Positions 5,002 to 8,885 of a DNA stretch of 8,885 nt are shown piece after piece; position 1 is the stretch's first letter; every line of letters begins with the position of its first letter. The translations under genes and the position numbers were made by a program. The stretch lies in assembly GCA_947177675.1 (NCBI GenBank), contig CAMWVK010000035.1:1-8885 (forward strand). Direction: 5' to 3'. A model generated the notes under the pieces. The model did not search any database. It worked only from the letters and a program-made list of their open reading frames with translations, and was not told the DNA's origin. The stretch comes from an uncultured Mucispirillum sp. (lineage in GTDB: Bacteria > Chrysiogenota > Deferribacteres > Deferribacterales > Mucispirillaceae).

Positions 5002-6243
5002 GTGAAACACAGAGTTGTTATAACAGGTATGGGGTGTATAACACCATTAGGTAATTCAGTTAAAGAAACTTGGGAAAACTTAATTGCTGGTAAAAGCGGA
5101 GCAAGTCATATTACAAAATTTGATGCGTCTGCATTTCCAGTAAAAATTGCAGCTGAAGTTAAAAATTTCAATCCAGAAAATTATGTTGATAAAAAAGATA
5201 TTAAAAAATATGACTATTTCTGCTTTTATGTATTAGCAGCAGCAGAAGAAGCTGTAAAACAGGCTGGTCTTGATACTTATGCATTTGACCATGACAGAGC
5301 AGGCTGCTGCATAGGTGCAGGTATTGGCGGTTTTAAAGTGATTGAAGATACTCAAGAAGCATACCTTGCAGGCGGTTATAAAAAGGTATCTCCATTCTTT
5401 ATTCCGGGAGCTATTATTAATATTGCAAATGGGCTTGTTTCTATAAAATATTCATTAAAAGGACCAAACATAAGCATAGTAACAGCATGTGCAACAGGTA
5501 CTCACTCAATAGGTGATGCTGCACGCATTATTGAAAGGGGCGATGCAGATATTATGGTTTCAGGCGGTTCGGAAGCTGCAATTACTCCACTTGCTGTTGC
5601 AGGTTTTGCTAATATGAGAGCATTATCAAGACGCAATGATGAGCCAGAAAAAGCAAGCCGTCCTTTTGATAAAGACAGAGATGGTTTCTTAATCGGTGAA
5701 GGCGGCGGAGTGCTTGTGCTTGAAAGTTTAGAGCATGCAAAAGCAAGAGGTGCAAAAATATTAGGCGAAATAGCAGGCTATGGCATGAGCAGTGATGCTT
5801 ACCATATTACACTTCCTGCAGGTGATGGTAATGGTGCAAGAAGATGTATGGCTGCAGCTGTAAAAGATGCTGGTCTTACTCCTGATAAAATAGGCTATAT
5901 TAATACTCACGGCACATCTACTCCAGCAGGTGATGTATTAGAAAGTATGGCTATTAAAGATGTATTTGGCGAGGCTGCAAAAACAGTAAAAATCAGCTCA
6001 ACTAAATCTATGACTGGTCATCTTCTTGGTGCAGCTGGTGCTGTTGAAGGTATTATCACTATGATGGCAGTAAACGAAGGTATTGTTCCACCTACAATTA
6101 ATATTGATAATCAGGATGAAAAATGTGACTTAGATTATACGCCAAATAAAGCTGTTAAACATGAAATGGAGTATGGTTTATCTAACTCATTTGGTTTTGG
6201 CGGAACAAATGCATCTTTAGTATTAAAAAAATATGCTGAATAA
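5002..6243 (+). CDS. fabF: 3-oxoacyl-[ACP] synthase II FabF
   Basis: FabF is the elongating ketoacyl-ACP synthase that condenses acyl-ACP with malonyl-ACP. The 413 residues equal the usual FabF length. The catalytic triad Cys-His-His is intact: C163 in TACATGTH, H303 in NTHGTSTPAGD and H340 in MTGHLLGAAGA. The structural lysine K335 and the C-terminal NSFGFGGTNAS gating loop are also present. The start is GTG at 5002, with GGAGG at 4993-4997; the spacing of 4 nt is short but acceptable, and the protein begins with the typical VVITGMG strand. It follows the acpP terminator and an inverted repeat, so it may have separate expression from acpP. Its end overlaps rnc by 11 nt. The cysteine-histidine-histidine arrangement excludes FabH (Cys-His-Asn). 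Confidence 0.97.
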   Translation: MKHRVVITGMGCITPLGNSVKETWENLIAGKSGASHITKFDASAFPVKIAAEVKNFNPENYVDKKDIKKYDYFCFYVLAAAEEAVKQAGLDTYAFDHDRAGCCIGAGIGGFKVIEDTQEAYLAGGYKKVSPFFIPGAIINIANGLVSIKYSLKGPNISIVTACATGTHSIGDAARIIERGDADIMVSGGSEAAITPLAVAGFANMRALSRRNDEPEKASRPFDKDRDGFLIGEGGGVLVLESLEHAKARGAKILGEIAGYGMSSDAYHITLPAGDGNGARRCMAAAVKDAGLTPDKIGYINTHGTSTPAGDVLESMAIKDVFGEAAKTVKISSTKSMTGHLLGAAGAVEGIITMMAVNEGIVPPTINIDNQDEKCDLDYTPNKAVKHEMEYGLSNSFGFGGTNASLVLKKYAE

Positions 6244-6943
6244 TATTTCTGCTGTATATATTGCAAATATTGAAGAAAAAATAAATTATACATTTAATGA
6301 CAAGGGGCTTCTTTTACGGTCCCTTACTCATTCTTCTTATGCTCATGACAACAGTCTTGACTACAACTATGAAAGACTTGAATTTTTAGGTGATGCAGTA
6401 GTTGAACTTGTTATAACAGAATATCTTGTAAAAAAATATCCTGATTTTCAAGAAGGTGACTTATCAATATTAAGAGCATATATAGTCAATTCATCTGCTC
6501 TTTTTGAAATATCTAAAAAAATTGATTTAAGCAGTAACATTTTATTAGGCAAAAGTGAATTTAATGGTGTTGATAATATTAAAAAAGCTATTGTAGCAGA
6601 TATTTTTGAAGCTGTAATGGCAGCTGTTTATTTAGACGGCGGCTATGACAAGGTAAAATCAATAGTATTAAATTTACTTGAAGACTTTATAATAGAGGCA
6701 GTGCAAAGCAACTCTTTTCGTGATGCAAAAACTCAGCTGCAGCAGATATGCCAGCGGGATTTTGGCAGGCTGCCGGAATATACATTAATTTCTGCAACAG
6801 GACCTGAACATAATAAAACATTTTTTGTGGAAGTAGATGTTTGTGGTATTATGAAAACAAAAGGTCAGGGCAGAAGTAAAAAAGAGGCAGAAAAGCAGGC
6901 GGCAACGCTGGCTTTAAAGCAGTATCAAAATAACAATGGCTAA
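6233..6943 (+). CDS. rnc: Ribonuclease III
   Basis: RNase III cuts double-stranded RNA, chiefly in maturation of the rRNA precursor and in turnover of structured mRNAs. The 236-residue protein has the N-terminal nuclease domain with signature YERLEFLGDAVVEL (46-59) and metal-binding residues E47, E50, D54, D123 and E126. A C-terminal double-stranded RNA-binding domain spans about residues 164-232, ending in the GRSKKEAEKQAA helix. Length is typical. ATG at 6233 lies inside the end of fabF (11-nt overlap) and no good ribosome binding site precedes it, so translation is likely coupled to fabF. fabF-rnc linkage is common in bacteria. It overlaps the next gene by 8 nt. Confidence 0.97.
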   Translation: MLNNISAVYIANIEEKINYTFNDKGLLLRSLTHSSYAHDNSLDYNYERLEFLGDAVVELVITEYLVKKYPDFQEGDLSILRAYIVNSSALFEISKKIDLSSNILLGKSEFNGVDNIKKAIVADIFEAVMAAVYLDGGYDKVKSIVLNLLEDFIIEAVQSNSFRDAKTQLQQICQRDFGRLPEYTLISATGPEHNKTFFVEVDVCGIMKTKGQGRSKKEAEKQAATLALKQYQNNNG

Positions 6944-7940
6944 AATCTTACCAGTATTCCTTCCCTTTGCTTCCTGCGGTAATAAATGTATATTTTGCGA
7001 CCAGCAGGCAATAAGCGGTGTAAAAGCAGAAAATAATCTTATATTTTTAGCAGAAAATCAAATAAAAACATGGTTTTCTTACAGCTTATCTTATGATGAG
7101 ATAGCTTTTTATGGAGGTAACTTTGCAGCTGTAAAAAGACAGGACAGGGAAAGACTTTACAGGCTTGCTTATGATAATGGATTAAATAAAATACGCTTTT
7201 CCACAAGACCAGATACAATAAATAATGAAACACTGGCAGAGATAAAAGATTATAATATATCACTTGTGGAGCTTGGAATACAAAGTCTTGATAATAATGT
7301 GTTAGAAGCAAACGGCAGACCTTATACAAATATGCAGGCAGAAAAAGCAGTAGATGATATATTAAATATTACAGACTGTGGTGTCCAGCTTATGACTGGC
7401 ATGTATAAGCAGAGTTTACATTCCTGTATTGATGATGCAGCAAATCTTTCCAAAAAAAATATTAAGACAGCAAGAATATATCCAACTCAAGTGTTGAAAA
7501 ATACTGTGCTTTACAGTATGTATTTAAAAGGAGGATATAAAGGAACAGATTTAGCTGATATGATATTAGCAGCTGGCGGTATGTATGCTCATTTTACAGC
7601 AGAAAATGTGCGGGTAATACGCATGGGACTGCCAGAAGATGCAGCAGATAATGGTCATATTGCAGCAGGAGCATACCATAAATCCTTTGGTGATATTGTA
7701 AAAACATTTATAATGCTTTTGTATATGGATATGGGCGGCAAAGTGCGGTATTCTGGTTTTAAAAAAACAGGCAGAAAGTTATTCAGCAGTAATTATGAAT
7801 TATACCCAGATATAAAGATAAGTGATTTTAAAGATATATGTATAGAAATAAGGAGAAATTACCTTGAGAATAGTAAGTGGTTTATTAAAGGGAAGGCAGC
7901 TTCATTCGCCTGTAAGCTTAAAAGTGCGGCCAACAACTGA
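6936..7940 (+). CDS. Elp3-like radical SAM protein without acetyltransferase domain
   Basis: This 334-residue protein is a radical SAM enzyme whose substrate I cannot name. The [4Fe-4S] cluster motif is C14-x3-C18-x2-C21 (CGNKCIFC). GGN at 60-62 sits where the SAM-binding GGE/GGT motif lies. STRPD (89-93) and ELGIQSLDNNVL (112-123) are characteristic of the Elp3/HemN-like branch, and the ARIYPTQVLKNT and VRIMGLP-like segments resemble the C-terminal extension of that branch. Unlike Elp3 it has no GNAT acetyltransferase domain, so the tRNA wobble-uridine carboxymethylation chemistry cannot be assumed. ATG at 6936 lies within the rnc end, without a clear ribosome binding site, so coupling is likely. 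Its last 25 codons overlap rsmD in another frame. Neighbours act on RNA, which hints at an RNA-related role (inference). Confidence 0.85.
   Translation: MAKILPVFLPFASCGNKCIFCDQQAISGVKAENNLIFLAENQIKTWFSYSLSYDEIAFYGGNFAAVKRQDRERLYRLAYDNGLNKIRFSTRPDTINNETLAEIKDYNISLVELGIQSLDNNVLEANGRPYTNMQAEKAVDDILNITDCGVQLMTGMYKQSLHSCIDDAANLSKKNIKTARIYPTQVLKNTVLYSMYLKGGYKGTDLADMILAAGGMYAHFTAENVRVIRMGLPEDAADNGHIAAGAYHKSFGDIVKTFIMLLYMDMGGKVRYSGFKKTGRKLFSSNYELYPDIKISDFKDICIEIRRNYLENSKWFIKGKAASFACKLKSAANN
7851..7855 (+). promoter_or_regulatory. Ribosome binding site supporting the TTG start of rsmD
   Basis: AGGAG lies 8 nt before TTG at 7864, inside the coding region of the radical SAM gene. Together with the conserved RIVSGLLKGR N-terminus of RsmD proteins it fixes an unusual TTG start and therefore the 77-nt gene overlap. 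Confidence 0.75.
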
Positions 7941-8397
7941 TAAACTTCGTTCTGCTGTATTTTCTATTTTATCAGATATGCAGGAATACCCTGAAATATT
8001 AGATGCTTTTGCAGGCACTGGAGCATTAGGAATAGAAGCATACAGCAGAGGTGCATCACATATTGATTTCATAGATAAAGATATATCATCATTAAAAATA
8101 AACACAGCTTTAATGGAAAAAGGTTCATATAATGTATATAAAGGCGATTATTTAAAAATATGCACCACATTAAGCAGGAAGTATGATTTAATAATTTTTG
8201 ACCCGCCCTATAATATATATAAAACTAATGAAATACTTGCATCAGTCAGCAGTAATAATATTTTAAAAGATGACGGCATAATATTATATGAAGAATTTTA
8301 TAAAACTGAATTTGTAAACAATGATAAATTTGAGATAATAGATGAACGCAGGTATGGAGATACTATAATAAGATTTCTGCGTTATATTAAGGAGTGA
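7864..8397 (+). CDS. rsmD: 16S rRNA (guanine(966)-N2)-methyltransferase RsmD
   Basis: RsmD methylates N2 of G966 in helix 31 of 16S rRNA in the assembled small subunit. The 177-residue protein shows the family's N-terminal RIVSGLLKGR (2-11) and VRPTTDKLRSAVFSIL (21-36), the SAM-binding loop DAFAGTGALGIEA (47-59), the acidic end of strand 2 (D71), and the catalytic DPPY (113-116). Length fits the usual 180-200. The start codon is TTG, with AGGAG 8 nt upstream; it overlaps the radical SAM gene by 77 nt. Its stop lies in the ribosome binding region of coaD, and the rsmD-coaD pair is very widely conserved, as fused or overlapping neighbours. Confidence 0.95.
   Translation: MRIVSGLLKGRQLHSPVSLKVRPTTDKLRSAVFSILSDMQEYPEILDAFAGTGALGIEAYSRGASHIDFIDKDISSLKINTALMEKGSYNVYKGDYLKICTTLSRKYDLIIFDPPYNIYKTNEILASVSSNNILKDDGIILYEEFYKTEFVNNDKFEIIDERRYGDTIIRFLRYIKE
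8389..8394 (+). promoter_or_regulatory. Ribosome binding site fixing the coaD start at 8403
   Basis: AAGGAG is 8 nt before ATG at 8403. An in-frame GTG at 8394 would start on the last base of this site and so is unlikely to be used. The rsmD stop (8395-8397) lies between the site and the ATG, allowing re-initiation by the same ribosomes. Confidence 0.75.
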
Positions 8398-8402
8398 AAT
8401 AT

Positions 8403-8885
8403 ATGACAGGAGTATATCCGGGCTCATTTGACCCATTTACATTAGGTCATAAAGATATAGTAGAACGAGCAGCAAAATTTTGTGATAAGCTTTATATTGC
8501 AGTATCAAAAAATATTAATAAAAAGCATTTATTTTCTCTTGAAGAAAGAGTTGAAATGATAAGCGAAGTATTTGCTGATAACGATAATATAATAGTTGAA
8601 GCATTTAATGGTCTTTTAGCAGATTATATGCAGTCAAAGCAGGCAGCATACATTATACGCGGATTAAGGGCTGTGTCAGATTTTGAATATGAGTTTCAGA
8701 TGGCTTTTGCAAACAGAAGTATAAATAAAAATGTTGAAACAATTTTTATGGTGCCAGGCAGCGGGTATTTATTTTTAAGCTCTACAATAGTGCGTGATAT
8801 AGCATATAATAAAGGCGATATATCTAAACTTGTGCCAGAAGCAGTGTGTAAAAGGCTGAATGAAAAATATAATATTATAGTATAA
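8403..8885 (+). CDS. coaD: Phosphopantetheine adenylyltransferase CoaD
   Basis: CoaD joins 4'-phosphopantetheine and ATP to give dephospho-CoA and pyrophosphate, the penultimate step of CoA synthesis. The 160-residue protein starts with GVYPGSFDPFTLGH, containing the nucleotidyltransferase TxGH motif (13-16, H16). RGLRAVSDFEYE (86-97) and the C-terminal SSTIVRDI (126-133) are also typical. Length matches the family's 158-165, and the stop codon is the last three bases of the window, so the gene is complete. The start is ATG 8403, chosen by the AAGGAG at 8389-8394. CoA from this pathway supplies the AcpP prosthetic group and the substrates of FabD, so the gene is a logical partner of the fab block. 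Ile codon use is very different from acpP: about ten ATA to five ATT. Confidence 0.97.
   Translation: MTGVYPGSFDPFTLGHKDIVERAAKFCDKLYIAVSKNINKKHLFSLEERVEMISEVFADNDNIIVEAFNGLLADYMQSKQAAYIIRGLRAVSDFEYEFQMAFANRSINKNVETIFMVPGSGYLFLSSTIVRDIAYNKGDISKLVPEAVCKRLNEKYNIIV

Noticed and set aside
7039..8105. Open frames on the - strand opposite the radical SAM gene and rsmD
   Set aside because: No motif, no ribosome binding site, and full overlap with genes having clear catalytic motifs.

Overview
The window is an A+T-rich stretch of bacterial chromosome in which every confidently called gene lies on the + strand. It reads as a conserved housekeeping block: trmN6-like methyltransferase, yceD (DUF177), rpmF, plsX, fabD, fabG, acpP, fabF, rnc, an Elp3-like radical SAM gene, rsmD and coaD. 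I see no rRNA, tRNA, insertion sequence, phage gene or CRISPR array. The order yceD-rpmF-plsX-fab-acpP-fabF-rnc is widespread in bacteria. The low G+C content, and the Elp3-like radical SAM gene followed by rsmD-coaD, make me lean towards a low-GC Gram-negative lineage such as Deferribacterota (Mucispirillum-like). That placement is an inference from memory, not a search result.

Layout. Positions 17-736 hold a tRNA adenine-N6 methyltransferase-like gene. A gap with a near-consensus sigma-70 promoter (811-839) follows and should drive yceD, rpmF and plsX (880-2644). The 270 bases between plsX and the fabD start (2645-2914) hold no recognisable conserved gene. They carry a second good promoter (2680-2708) overlapped by a dyad, a 13-bp palindrome, and long-range arms able to pair in two exclusive ways. 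fabH often sits here in this cluster and is missing. fabD, fabG and acpP (2915-4874) follow and end at a clear intrinsic terminator (4879-4903). A 127-bp gap with a 21-bp-stem inverted repeat (4927-4975) precedes fabF. From fabF (5002) to coaD (8885) every junction overlaps: fabF/rnc by 11 nt, rnc/radical SAM by 8 nt and radical SAM/rsmD by 77 nt. The rsmD stop abuts the coaD ribosome binding site.

How the genes work together. FabD makes malonyl-ACP, FabF extends the acyl chain, FabG reduces the beta-keto group, AcpP carries the intermediates, and PlsX moves the finished acyl chain to phosphate for phospholipid synthesis. CoaD makes dephospho-CoA, the precursor of the CoA that supplies the AcpP prosthetic group and the malonyl-CoA/acetyl-CoA substrates. 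The remaining genes concern ribosomes and RNA: L32 (rpmF), the 23S-linked YceD, RNase III, the 16S methyltransferase RsmD and the tRNA methyltransferase. The window is therefore a lipid/ribosome growth cluster.

I found no convincing new system. The points most worth a second look are the fabH-less plsX-fabD gap with its layered regulatory-looking sequence, the large inverted repeat before fabF, and the long radical SAM/rsmD overlap.
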